Shown here piece after piece: positions 23,919 through 34,263 of a DNA stretch of 64,000 nt. The translations under genes were made by a program, and so were the position numbers. The DNA comes from Bromus sterilis. Lineage: Eukaryota > Streptophyta > Magnoliopsida > Poales > Poaceae. The notes under the pieces were generated by a model. It did no database searches and was not told the origin of the DNA. It saw nothing but the letters and a program-made list of their open reading frames with translations. Each line of letters begins with the position of its first letter. Position 1 is the stretch's first letter. The stretch spans positions 5,518,001-5,582,000 of the forward strand of contig OX465599.1 of NCBI GenBank assembly GCA_950022295.1, given 5' to 3'.

Positions 23919-25417
23919 ACACAACTCATCATATATGCACAAGTCCGACACGAATGGAAACACAAGACACGATTTCATTTAGCCGCTCTGAATTTGCTCG
24001 ACCAGAACACACACATCACACCCTTCGCCAAAGGCACATATCATGCATTTTTATTTCTCTTCTTGTTTTCTGGTGGTCTATTCACATATATAACCTATTA
24101 GGTGACTGCCTAGTCTCTGAATCATTGACTTACTCGACACGGACTCGGATATGGAACTCCAAAACTAACGAACCTAATCCGATTAAAATTCTGTTTGAAT
24201 TATTCCAAGTCCAACACACAGATGTATATGCTGTTCAAACTTGTCGTATAGCCTTTAAACAGTACTACTACTTGGTGGCCTTAGTTTCTTAAAATATCAA
24301 ACAGAATTATTGGACTCCTAAATTTTACATTTTCACCTTAATTTTGTTGTTTGTTTCTGTTTTTGGCAGAAGGGAATCCACTTCACCCCGATTCATTAAC
24401 TAATAGCAATCAAGGTTACATAGGTTGTGGATATGGCCCAAAGAAAAAGAAGACTGAGCTTGAGGACTTCAGCATCCTTTCTACAAGTCCAACTGATACA
24501 ATAAATCTGAACCTAGCAATACACTACTGGTCCTGAATCCAAAATGGTAACACTCTAATGAGGCAAATGTATTTTAAATTGTATATATCATTGCAAAATG
24601 TATAAAAAAATGGTACTGAAGGTGAAAACTGAAAACAAGATTTAAAAGTCGAAGAGGAAGGTGAACATTTACCTTGGCCTCGAAGAACAGCAGCATGCAA
24701 TACATTTTGTCCATTTGGTCCAGAGTATGACAGTACACCACCACTCAACTCATAGATCGTCTTCGCGACGGACTTTTTCCCCTCCAAGATGGCTAGGTAC
24801 AACGGCGACGTGCCATCTTTCGGATAACTTGCCAGTTCCGAGTCCTCCTTCATGAGCACCTTGACTATATCATGGTGCTGAACGTGGACAGACTTGATAG
24901 CCTCATGCAAGGCTGTCCATTTGATCATGTTTTCAGTTCTCAGCAGTGCCTTCACTCTGTTACTGCTAGCATTGGCATCCTCGCCTCTTGCAAGATCAAT
25001 GAGTAGAGACGCCATGGCGAAGTTGCCCTCCCGTGCAGCACAATGCAGGGGCGTATCCCCGTTGTTGTTCTGCGCATAGAGGAGTCTCTGTGCCTTCCTG
25101 TGGATGAGGTCAGCCTTCTTCAAGAAGTCTTGGGAATCTCCATTGGTGGCGACCACGTGGAGAATGGTGTCGCCGCCGACGGTGAGGCCGCCCAGGAGCG
25201 GCTCCGTGAGAAATGCTTCTTCATCGTCACCGTCGCCGGAAGGTCGCCGCATCGCTGATCCTGCTTGGTGGTCTTGCTGCCCGTCGAGGAATGATTGTAG
25301 ATCCTGGAAAGTGCCTGAGCAGACCAGCGCTAGCAGCCGGGGATCCATCTCCTGTGGAGAATTGGTTTGGACCGCAATGGGCGAGCTGGCAGCTTCGTCC
25401 CTGGTGCCCGACGCCAT

Positions 25418-26118
25418 TGATCACCGGGACAGTCGAGGTGGGAGTGAGAGGGAGAGGATCAATTTGGAGCAAGGTAGTGGTAGTGGAGTGGAGCAGAGTA
25501 GCTGTTGCTGTGAAATGTGCTACGTAAATATTTGGTTGGGAGACAAGAAAGGTAGAAGGCACGGGGAGGGAGGCAGGAGAATCTCCGGCGGACAAGCTAT
25601 CCCTTCCTTCCCTCACACCACCGCCACCACCGTGGGAGCATCTCCGGCGTCTGCTTTGCCAGGAAAAAGATCAGCTCCGACAGGAAGCAGAGCATCTGTT
25701 TTGCCAAGACTGGAGGGCCTCCCCTCCGTCGAGTGCCGTATCCCACTCCCGCACGCTATCATCATCAGACAAAGCGCCGACCAGCTTCGCGATGTGGGAG
25801 GAGACATTTTGTCGAACACTTACAATGCGCTGGGTGACCGGCTCTCTCCCGGGGTGAGGATGGAGTAGGAGGACGTCGGCCGCACTAACGAATGGATCAG
25901 GACCGGTAGCGACGGGGCACGGCGGGTGCCGATCGTGGCTGGACGGGACGAGGCTGAACCAGAGGGCCGGGCGGCGGCCTCCAGCGGGGAGCAGGGAGGG
26001 AGGGTCGGTCAAAGCCGGTCAAGGGCGTACGGCGGAGGGAAGAGAGCTCGCGCGGTGCTGAATTTTTTTTGGGAAAAGATTCCCTACACCCGGCTGATCT
26101 CCGCGCTCATCCGCCGCC
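25418..26118. other. 5' flank of the ACD6-like gene
   Basis: GC-rich sequence with overlapping, mutually inconsistent open frames and no recognisable protein. It probably includes the promoter and 5' UTR of the minus-strand ankyrin gene. Confidence 0.35.
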
Positions 26119-26850
26119 TTCGCGTCAAAGATGCTTTGCAACGCAGGTCTAGTTGCAAAGGAGCTTCGCAACAAAGGTTCTGTTGCAAATAATGATATTG
26201 ACTATCGTGAATAAAAATTGTTTATGCAACAAAAATCAAGTTATATCTCTACTATCTAAAGAAAGGCTAATGGTTCCTCACGGTCCTTTTCAAGGGTTTT
26301 GCCAGCAGTTTCGTCAACCGATTTATTTTCTTTCACCACGTCTCTTCATCGAGTTTTTCGTCCAACCGGTTTTCTTATTCCACCAAATCTTATTTAACCA
26401 CATCTTACCATATGCGACTTAAATCATATTAACACATTTCCATGCATAATTCAATCACGTTAATTAAATATTTCCATATATCATTCAATCACATTAATTA
26501 AACATTTTCATATCTCGCTAAATCACATGAATATATTGTGAGGAATACGAGGATTTATTTCCCCGTTGCAACGCACGGGCATTGTCCTAGTGTATTATAA
26601 AAAGAGTTTCGCAACATCGTTGGTATTGTAAATGGCTTCACAACATCGCTCGTGTTGCAAAGAAAATAAACTTTACAGTTTCATTTGTATCGTAAAATTT
26701 TTTGCAACATCGTTTATGTTGCAAAAGAGCTTTGCAACATCTTCTCTGTTGCAAAGAGCTATAACGCTCAGCTGCTGGATCAACCGTATCGGACGGCTCG
26801 CGACCCGGCGGATATTTAAAAAAAATCCATCGGCTGACGCGTAGCACTCA
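26119..26850. repeat. Foldback repeat built of TTGCAACA/TTGCAAA modules
   Basis: Short modules (TTTGCAACATCG, GTTGCAAAGAG and their complements) recur about every 30 bp on both sides of the mini-Helitron, at 26130-26245 and 26600-26765. This pattern occurs in grass non-autonomous DNA elements. The exact termini were not resolved. Confidence 0.5.
26246..26590 (+). mobile_element. Mini-Helitron, 345 bp
   Basis: It starts TCTCTACTATCTAAAG after an A and ends CTAG before a T, the A^T target of Helitrons. Just before the end is a short hairpin, CCCGTTGCAACGCACGGG, about 10 bp from CTAG. It has no coding capacity and no target duplication, as expected. Confidence 0.8.
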
Positions 26851-27872
26851 CCATTTTAGCAAATATAGGACAGCAATGCCACATTTTTTTGGGCAGCTGC
26901 CCAAAAAGCATTCTAGCACTTTGATAACAGATGAAAACTGTTTTTTGGGCAAAAGTGGTTGCTGCACTATATATAGTAGAGTTTTCTAAGAGCAACTCTA
27001 GCAAATGATTTTGTTTGCGGGCGGTACGCAAATAATTCTGCACTACGGCTGGGGTTTCGGCACATCTCGGATATTGCATATCTATTTGCATTCAACAATT
27101 GTATATGTAGAATTGATATTATTGCACATAATTCATATAAAATGAACATGGCAGACTAGCATGTTTGATGATCATGAGTATAAAATGAACATGGTACACT
27201 AGAGTCCAAAAGCAGAGGAAATAACAAATATTTTCGCATCCGAAATCAACAAAATGAATCAGGTCATCAAAGATCGATATGATCATTGTTGCAAACCACA
27301 CCATCACTCTCAAGGTGTGCTTGAACACCACCACCTCCTCCCAAGCCTTCTTCATCACCGCCGCCAGCAGCACCACCACCACCACCCTCACCTTCTCGAA
27401 AACCACCACCGGTTCTCATCAACTGATTTTGAAGCTTCATTCTTCTTCGGTACAATATCTCCAACCTTTTTAACTACCAAAATCCTTTGTTGCGAGCATC
27501 CATGGTATCCGAATTCGTCATCAAGACCTGGTCCTCCTCGGCAGTTTTCTCATCATTCATCTTTTACTCCTCTAGAGCAATCTTTTGCTCTTCATAGGCA
27601 CATCTTCTTGCCCACTTTTCCTCTTTGCACTTATTTTTCTTCTCAACCATCTCAATTTTGGTTGTCAAATGTTTGTGTGTATGTAAATAGTTCCTTTAAA
27701 AGAGTATGTGGTTCTGATAAATTTTAGCCAAAAATGTAAAAAAACATCCCTTTAAATACCAAAATACAAAATTATACCTAGTTCTAGTTAGAACAAACTT
27801 CGGGTGTGCTATCCATAATCATTTTCAATGATTTTATCAAAGTTGTTTCTATTTCCATGGGTACCCTAGTTT
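26851..27872 (-). other. Intergenic DNA with a possible Harbinger-type ORF remnant
   Basis: A TIR-like end, TAAGAGCAACTCTAGCAAAT, lies near 26988. Minus-strand frames at about 27270-27640 read as a Lys/Glu-rich helix (EEKWARRCAYEEQKIALEE with stops) and a Gly/Glu-rich segment, reminiscent of the NAM-associated ORF1 of PIF/Harbinger elements. The frames are broken and the call is tentative. Confidence 0.3.
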
Positions 27873-29483
27873 TCACCCCAGCACAATTGTACACGACGTC
27901 TTGACCTGTGTACGTTGCGCTAGAAGCATCCCCTTAGAGATTTGTGACAAAACTCTAGCCATGTGTCGATCATCTTGTTGTCGGCGCTTGATTTCTAGCA
28001 TTTTCAACTTCTTGCACCAAAAACCAACAGGTTCAACTGGTGTTGCGCCATGGCTTATGGAAGATGGCATCTCCTTCAACTTTTTCATGATGGGGGGAGC
28101 TACAAACTGTGGTTGAGCATGTGAGATTAATTGATTAGCTAGAATGGCAACAAATCTAAAACTAGTTGAAGGAGGCAAGATGACTAGATTGTGATGTATG
28201 TAGGTTAGTTATAACGGCATACCATGCACATGTGCAATGCAAGTTTCTCCAAGTTGGGTGTGTTCCTTAGGATGCTTGCCAACGCCTGGAAACTTATTCC
28301 AACATCACATTCTTCCAGGAGCAAGCTTCTCAAGTTATGCAGCAGCGGGAATTCTTGGGATTCCTTGTCAAGCAATGCCTGAAACACACATACATATAAC
28401 GGGATTGAAGGAATGCATGTTGGGGCTTGTTAATTAAATCATGTCAACATATAATCATCATGATATGTGCGTCATTTTTATCCAAATAACATATTTCTGA
28501 GTTTTTAAAATTGATTTTTTATAGATTTCTGAATGCATATTACTTACCATGTTGTTGAACCCCTGAAGATGTAGGTTTACGACGTTAGGGAGCAAAGCGA
28601 GGAAGCCGGCCATGGACTTGAGGAACTTGAGCTTGTGTTTCTCCCGCACGTGCTCGTCCGCGGCTTTGAGCCGAATTGACGCCTCGGTGAGTGCTGTGAG
28701 CCGTTCTGACGCGGCCACTCCAACTCCGGCGACCTCACCGTTGCCGTACAAGATCTCGAGGCGGAGGGCGGCGAGGCGGGGAGCCACCAGCATTGGAGCG
28801 GCGGCGGCGGCGCGGTAGCCACAAGCATCAATGATGGTGAGGCGCGTGAGCGTGGGCGACTGGAGTTGCAGGGTGTTCATGGGCATTTTGCACCCCTCGG
28901 CATGGAATTCCTCGAGGGCCGGGCAGTGGCGCCCGAGGTCCTCCAGGAAGCCAGGCGCGACGTTGACCCCGACGAGCCGCAGCGTCTTGAGGCGCCGCGT
29001 GAAACCGGCGGCGCACGCCGACGGGCATGGAAGGCATGGCGATATGTGCGGGCTCCAGGAGACGGCCTGGTCCGGGGTGGCGCGGATGTCGACGGCAGCC
29101 GGGAGGAGCGGGAGGGCGCGGCGGATCCACCTGCCGGAGGCGCCCCTGTTGCTGCCGCGCGTGGCCAGATGCAGGCGGAAGGCGTCGAGCTGCCACGTCC
29201 CTGGCCGGGTCAAGGTCAGCAGACGGTCGGCGAGGTCCTCTAAGCGCTCCCAGAGCGGGCGGAGGGCGCCGCCGTCGTTGGTGAAGTCCCGGTCGTCGAT
29301 GTGGACGCAGGGCACGTCGCGCCACAGGTTCCTCCACCGCCGCGACAGCACGCTCGTCTGCACCGCCTGCCGGGACCCGAGCAATGAGAGTATGGCGTGC
29401 AGGAGGCAGTCCGGCAGGTCCCCCAGCCGGTCGCCGGCGGCGCGGCGGTGCTTCCTGGTAGCGCTGCCGCTGCCGCTGCCCAT
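27873..29483 (-). CDS. F-box / LRR (FBD-like) protein
   Basis: Three minus-strand exons, all phase 0: 29483-28548, 28378-28223 and 28106-27873, giving 441 residues. The F-box is at about residues 18-60 (DRLGDLPDCLLHAILSLLGSRQAVQTSVLSRRWRNLWRDVP). A leucine-rich region follows (LKTLRLVGVNV, CPALEEFHAEGC, PTLTRLTIIDACG). Exon 2 carries LRSLLLEECDVG and NTPNLEKLALHMCM. Exon 3 ends with FWCKKLKMLEIKRRQQDDRHMARVLSQISKG, like the FBD-region C-terminus of this family. It is a presumed SCF ubiquitin-ligase adaptor with unknown target. The exon 2/3 junction is inferred from phase and from the diverged copy at 32504-33069. An upstream in-frame extension exists, but the ATG at 29483 directly precedes a typical N-terminus. 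Confidence 0.85.
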
Positions 29484-29830
29484 GAGGATCGGATCGCGGC
29501 GTGTCGTCCGTTGAGAGGGGTGAAGGAGGCGACAGGCCCTGCTATACGTGACGCGTGATGTACGGCGTCGATGTGCCTTCCGCCGTGCACGAATAGAATT
29601 GGTTGGCCTTGGCCACCCTTTTTTTAGGGGTATTTTTTGGTTGGCCACCTGGGATGTATGTGTATGCACTAGACCACGATGTATTTCTTCTCGGTTTTTT
29701 TTACTTTCCCCCGAAAACCCCATAGGCCATAATATAGCCCGAGGCGATTAGGGTTTAGGGCGGATTAAGGGAGAGGAGGATGGCGACATCGTCCAATCGG
29801 AGTTCGGGTTTTGCTCCATTGCCTCTGGTC
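29484..29830. other. Short intergenic region before the LTR element
   Basis: This is the 5' flank of the F-box/LRR gene, then a stretch containing GCCCGAGGCGATTAGGGTTT. The same words occur inverted near 48090-48110, suggesting a shared retroelement leader remnant. No gene was seen. Confidence 0.35.
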
Positions 29831-29835
29831 CCAAG

Positions 29836-30100
29836 TGTCAGCCTTCTGGGGTTCACTTCGGTTTATCTCCAGTCTGACCGTCCGCGACGTTCCAGTTGTC
29901 CACGACGCTACCGCTACGACTGCGGGAGAGTGTTAGAGATATATTCCGTGTATGTATAAACGGATAGTCTAGGATAGATATAGGACTCTCGTGTCTTGTC
30001 TTGCACTCCAAGACAACCCCTTGTACGCCTATATATACTCGCCCATGAGGCTCAATACAACATCCATCGACTCCACCAAATCCCCCTTTATCCTTCTACG
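29836..30100 (+). repeat. Left LTR
   Basis: 265 bp, starting TGTCAG. It contains the inner TGTTAGAGATATATTCCG block that could be mistaken for an LTR start. Confidence 0.9.
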
Positions 30101-32238
30101 TGGTATCAGCCTAATTCGATCCAAAACCTAAAAAGCAGCCGCCGCCGCTCCCAAACCTTAGCGCCACCGCCCCTCCATGGCGCGGCGCTAACCGCCGTCG
30201 ACACGCTTCCGCCGCCCCGCCCCCGGGGAGGTCGATCTCCATGATCTCCGCCGAGGGCTGCGCAACCCGTACGCAGGGTTCGTCCGCCGGTCCGTGATCG
30301 GTTGCCCTGCAGTCTTTTTCCCGATCACTTGATCGGGTTTCTTTTTGGCTTACCGATCTTAGATCGGATTGAGTCGCCCAACGTCGTCGTCGACCTCCCA
30401 CGCTGCTGCTCCGACATCGGCATGGACGATCTACACCGCGCTCGTCCGTCTGCCACCACCGCCGCCGCGCCTGCCTCGGCAGGCCGTCGCGGCCTCACGG
30501 CAGGCTGCCGCGCACCGCGGCCAGTTGTTGCGCCTTCCTCGGGAGGCTGCCGCGGCCGTCCCCCACGGATCGTCTTCGTCGTCATCGCCCGGGACTTCAT
30601 CGACAACGCCGCCATCACCACCGATCTACGCGTCGTCCCCGCCATGGTGCATACTGCGCTACCGTTGGCCTGATCAACCGATCTGCGCACGTCGCCGCCA
30701 AGCACGTCCCCGAGCACGCGTCTATCACCGATCGAGCATCGGGCGGCCACCGCGTCGCCCCTTCGGGCCGCCGCGCCGCCCCCGTGGGTCTCTAGGTGGC
30801 TGCCCCGACTTCTTCGCCGCCGCTGTGTCGCCCCCACGGGCTGCAGCGTCGCGGTGCGCCGTCCACGCCGCCGCCTCGAGATCGTCCCCGCGGTTGCAAC
30901 AACCCGCGCGCTGCCGCTGCGTTGCCTCTTCGGGCCGTAGTGCCGCAGCCCGCGGTCACCGCCGCCCCGAGGCCGTCCGTTCCAGGTCGTCCCCAAGGCT
31001 ACACCGACCCTCGCGCTGCCACTGCGTCGCCCCCTCAGGCCGTAGCGTGCGCGGCACGCGGTCCCTGCAATCGCCCCGAGGTCTTCCCCGCCGTCGCCCC
31101 CGATATGCGCACCGCCGCTGCGTCGCCCCTTCGGGCCGTAGCGCCGCGGCCCGCTGTCCCCTCGCCGTTCGCGCGCACTGGCGTCCCCGGCTTCCACCGC
31201 GCCACTCCACGGCGCGGATCGCCGCCGCTGGCGCCCGTCTTCGTCGTCCCACCCAGATCCCCGGCGTCAGGGCCCGCGACACCGTCCGCGTCGACCTTGT
31301 CCGCGTCGACACCGTTCGCGCCCGCGACACCGTCCGCGCCTGCTTCTCCGTCGAGCACCGCCGCCGCGCTCCACAAGGTAACCTGTTGGACGACTTCTCG
31401 TCGTCGCAGGTCCCGCCGACTACCCCACGCCCCTCTAGGCGTCCAGCATGACCACTCCAGGCCGTCGCTGGTTCCGCCGTCTTCTACGTCTTCGTCCACT
31501 ACAACTTCGCCGCCAGCGTCATCGCCTCGCCCCCGTCTACACCACCTGCTACTCTACTCCGACAACCGCGGACAGCATCGGCATCTCTCCCTTGCCTCTC
31601 TGCGCGTCACGACCGTCGTGGAGTCCTCCTCTGCTAGTCCCACTGACATGGCGACAAGTTTATGATGGTCCCTGCCCCTCGCATGCCTGGTACTGGCAAC
31701 ACCGGGAGTGCCTTCGTCCCCGACGCGTTCCCGAGTCTGGCAAACTAGGATCGGCGCCTCGTCTTCATCGGCTTCGACAACGTCTTCTATGGCATCGACC
31801 CCTCTACGACCGCCTCGACTGCGTCACCGACGAGTTCTTCTTTGCGTACTCGGTTCTGGCAAAACCGGAGTATGCCTTCGTCCCCGACGTGTGCCTAGTT
31901 CTGGCAAAACTATGGCCGCACCTCGTCCTCGACGGCTCGGATTGCATCGGCTCCGGCATCGACCCCTTCATCGACGCCTGCCTTGACGCGTCTCCGTCAA
32001 CCTCCTCGCGCACTATGCGCATGCGGCTTCATGTGCGGCTTCCTCGACACCGGCCACGACATCGACCACGGCGACCCTTCGCACGGCTACCCCGACCTCG
32101 GCTCCGCCCCACGCTCTCGGCTCCCTCGACATCGGCACAAGGGCTACCACCTCGCCTGAGCACTCATCGGCTTCCTCTACAGTCCAAGCTTCGCGCCGCG
32201 ACACCGTCCACGACACTCCCGCTCGGACTGCGGGGGAG

Positions 32239-32503
32239 TGTCAGCCTTCTGGGGTCCACTTCGGTTTATCTCCAGTCTGACCGTCCGCGACGTTCCAGTT
32301 GTCCACGACGCTACCGCTACGACTGCGGGGGAGTGTTAGAGATATATTCCGTGTACGTATAAACGGATAGTCTAGGATAGAGATAGGACTCTCGTGTCTT
32401 GTCTTGCACTCCAAGACAACCCCTTGTACACCTATATATACTCGCCCATGAGGCTCAATACAACATCCATCGACTCCACCAAATCCCCCTCTATCCTTCT
32501 ACA
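32239..32503 (+). repeat. Right LTR
   Basis: 265 bp, seven mismatches to the left LTR by eye, ending TTCTACA. Confidence 0.9.
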
Positions 32504-33069
32504 CCAAGAATTTCCAATGCTATACAACTTGAGAAGCTTGTTCCTTGAAGAATGTGATGTCGGAGTGAGTTTCCAAGCGTTGGCAAGCATCCAAAGGAAC
32601 ACACCCAACTTGGAGAAGCTTGCATTGCACCTGTGCATGGTACGTCTTAACAAATACCAAATGTGCATATATGAACATTTTAGTTGTCTTGCCTTTTTTT
32701 TTGCATGTAAAAAAAGGAGGCAAGTCAACTAAAATTTTCATATATGAAATCCTTCAAGTTGTCTTGCCTCCTTCAACTAGTTTTCCGTTTGTTGCCACTT
32801 TAGCTAATCAAATAATCTCAAATGTACAACCACAGTTCGTAGCTCCCCTGATCGTGAAAAGGTTGAAGGACATAGCTTCTTTCACAAGCCATGGCGCTAC
32901 AACGCCAGTTACACCTATTGGTTTTTGGGACAAGAAGTTGATAATGATAGAAATCAAGCGCCGATTGCAAGATGATGGATATCTGGCTACTGTTTTATCA
33001 GAAATCTCTAAAGGGATGCTTCCGTCGCAATGGAGTCAGGTCAAGACGTCATGTACAATTGTGCCGTGA
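32504..33069 (+). pseudogene. Partial inverted copy of the F-box/LRR gene (exons 2 and 3)
   Basis: Exon 2-like sequence (32509-32639: EFPMLYNLRSLFLEECDVG, NTPNLEKLALHLCM) and exon 3-like sequence (32836-33069: FVAPLIVKRLKDIA ... MIEIKRRLQDDGY ... TSCTIVP, stop) match the gene at 27873-29483 but lie in the opposite orientation. The F-box exon is absent. The LTR element sits exactly at the 5' edge of the surviving exon 2 sequence. The copied intron is longer because of an 81-bp hairpin insertion. The remaining frame is still open, so the copy is not very old, but it cannot make an F-box protein. Confidence 0.88.
32666..32746. repeat. 81-bp near-perfect hairpin in the duplicated intron
   Basis: CATATATGAACATTTTAG at the left pairs with CTAAAATTTTCATATATG at the right. 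The inner arms are TTGTCTTGCC and GGAGGCAAGTCAA, with a short T/A-rich loop. The original intron at 28107-28222 lacks it, so it is an insertion of a tiny foldback (MITE-like) sequence. Confidence 0.75.
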
Positions 33070-33400
33070 TGGAACTAGGGCACCCATGAAAATAGAAACA
33101 ACTAGCACACCAAAAGTTTGTTCTAACTAAAACTATGTACAATGTGGCATTTTGTTATTTGAAGTGATTTTTTAATATTATGCAGAAAAATATGCATCGG
33201 AACCATATAGTCCTTCGAGGAAACAATTTACATACACAAACAATCGAAATATATACAACCGAAATACGGCCCCGACATCCCACAAGATGTTGTCTTACAA
33301 ATTCGGTTCGCTTACCACTTGTTGGTTGTTTGGTTTTCTTTGGCCTTGTTGACGGTTGTTATCTTCGAAGTGCGTGTAATCATAATAAGACCTCATCATT
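33070..33400. other. Intergenic / LINE 3' debris
   Basis: AT-rich sequence with no confident feature. The far end may belong to the minus-strand LINE fragment that follows. Confidence 0.3.
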
Positions 33401-34085
33401 CATTTCCCCTTGCTTCCGGGCATATATATTTTCGTCTTCTGTTATATCTACTAGTTTTTTGACGATGAAATTTCCCTCGCCCATGAATTGAGATGTAGTC
33501 TGGAGAGTTTGTGGGCAGTGCATTAGTGCATGTTGGAGGTCTTCGTCCTTTGCCATACAAAATTACAAATAGTACTGCCTTAGTGCATGTTGGGGGTCTT
33601 CGTCCTTTGCCATACGAATAATACATCTGCCCAGCTCCGCAATATGACGCCTCCTCAGTTTGCATTCATCTGGTAGAATGCCCCGAAGAACCCTCCATCA
33701 GAATACACAAACTTTTGGTACAACATTAAGCTTTCAAAGATCCTTCCATAACTTCTGGTCGTTCGTTGAGGTGCTGGTAGCCGCCCCTTCCTCTAGAGCA
33801 ACACACTCGTTGCGAGTCATAAGAGCACGGTACACCATCTTGACCGTATAGCTTATGTATTTTTCAAAAGCCCATGCTAAAACAAAAACTTCTCAGCCGT
33901 CCTATCGCAAAGGAATATTAAGTGTAGATTCCGCGTCAGGGGCAATAAAAGTATCCTGAACTAACCGTTGCCGCCATGTCCAGTTTTCACTATCAATTGG
34001 ATCTGAAACAAACTCAACATTTGTACCCGTTGGCTTCAGTAAGGAAGACATTGGAATGGTGCCTGGAATCCATTTTTTAGTTCAA
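33400..34085 (-). pseudogene. LINE fragment: zf-RVT region, copy 1
   Basis: Minus-strand frames read NVEFVSDPIDSENW, then CDRTAEKFLF-like pieces, then WKDLWKLNVVPKVCVFWWRVLRGILPDE and CKLRRRHIAELG ... MAKDEDLQHALMHC. This is the order found in the zinc-binding domain after the reverse transcriptase of grass LINEs. Frames are broken. A 57-bp tandem duplication (33523 and 33580) repeats the MAKDEDxQHAL segment. The part from 33788 on is repeated at 36168. Confidence 0.7.
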
Positions 34086-34263
34086 ATAGGGATCGCGGTA
34101 CCATCAGATAAAATTAGAAAAACGCTACACACACAGACCTGTTACAGGGTTTTAAACCTCCCCCTGAATTTAACCGGGAAGGGCCATCCTTCTTCATTAG
34201 ACAAATCGAATAATTGCAAAAACTGATCAGTCCAACATTGTTGGTAAAACTTGTTCAACAATG

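Larger units (their letters stand above)
21015..25417 (-). pseudogene. ACD6-like ankyrin/PGG membrane protein gene interrupted by a hAT element
   Basis: Minus-strand exons: 25417-24673, 23364-22829, and a last exon starting at 22729. Exon 1 (start MASGTRDEAAS) and exon 2 encode ankyrin repeats (GDTPLHCAAREG, TALHEAIKS, GTSPLYLAILEG, GRTPLHFAA, GSFPIHVAAS, RTFLHVAVD, GNTALHLAVQAG). Exon 3 begins the PGG domain (AFAMPGGYRADDH). At 22262 the exon is cut by a 960-bp hAT element and resumes at 21294 with the rest of the domain, ending at 21015. Counting one copy of the 8-bp duplication, the pre-insertion frame is open for 675 residues. As it stands, translation enters the hAT end and stops near 22211 (599 residues), losing the last two hydrophobic segments of the PGG domain. 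The protein would normally sit in a membrane and act in defence signalling. Whether the truncated form is functional cannot be seen here. Confidence 0.85.
29836..32503 (+). mobile_element. Intact non-autonomous LTR retrotransposon, 2,668 bp
   Basis: Two 265-bp LTRs (29836-30100 and 32239-32503) begin TGTCAGCCTTCTGGGG and end CTACG/CTACA. They are flanked by the 5-bp duplication CCAAG (29831-29835 and 32504-32508). TGGTATCAGC follows the left LTR (primer site of the initiator-Met tRNA type, typical of copia elements), and GCGGGGGAG precedes the right LTR as polypurine tract. The interior (about 2.1 kb, very GC-rich) has overlapping frames but no protease, integrase, reverse transcriptase or RNase H, so the element depends on others. 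I count seven differences between the two LTRs. A CCTATATATACTC stretch in the LTR could be its TATA box. Confidence 0.93.

Noticed and set aside
28458..29723. 421-codon continuous frame as the full F-box/LRR protein
   Set aside because: It reads through the GTAAGT donor at 28547 and starts upstream of the likely ATG. The three-exon model keeps conserved sequence in all exons.
29931..30100. 170-bp LTR starting at the inner TGTTAGAG block
   Set aside because: The homology between the two ends extends 95 bp further to TGTCAG, and only the 265-bp version gives a matching CCAAG duplication.
30300..32362. Open frames of up to 360 codons inside the LTR element
   Set aside because: They are Arg/Pro/Ala-rich, occur on both strands at once, and have no gag or pol motif; they follow from the GC-rich composition.
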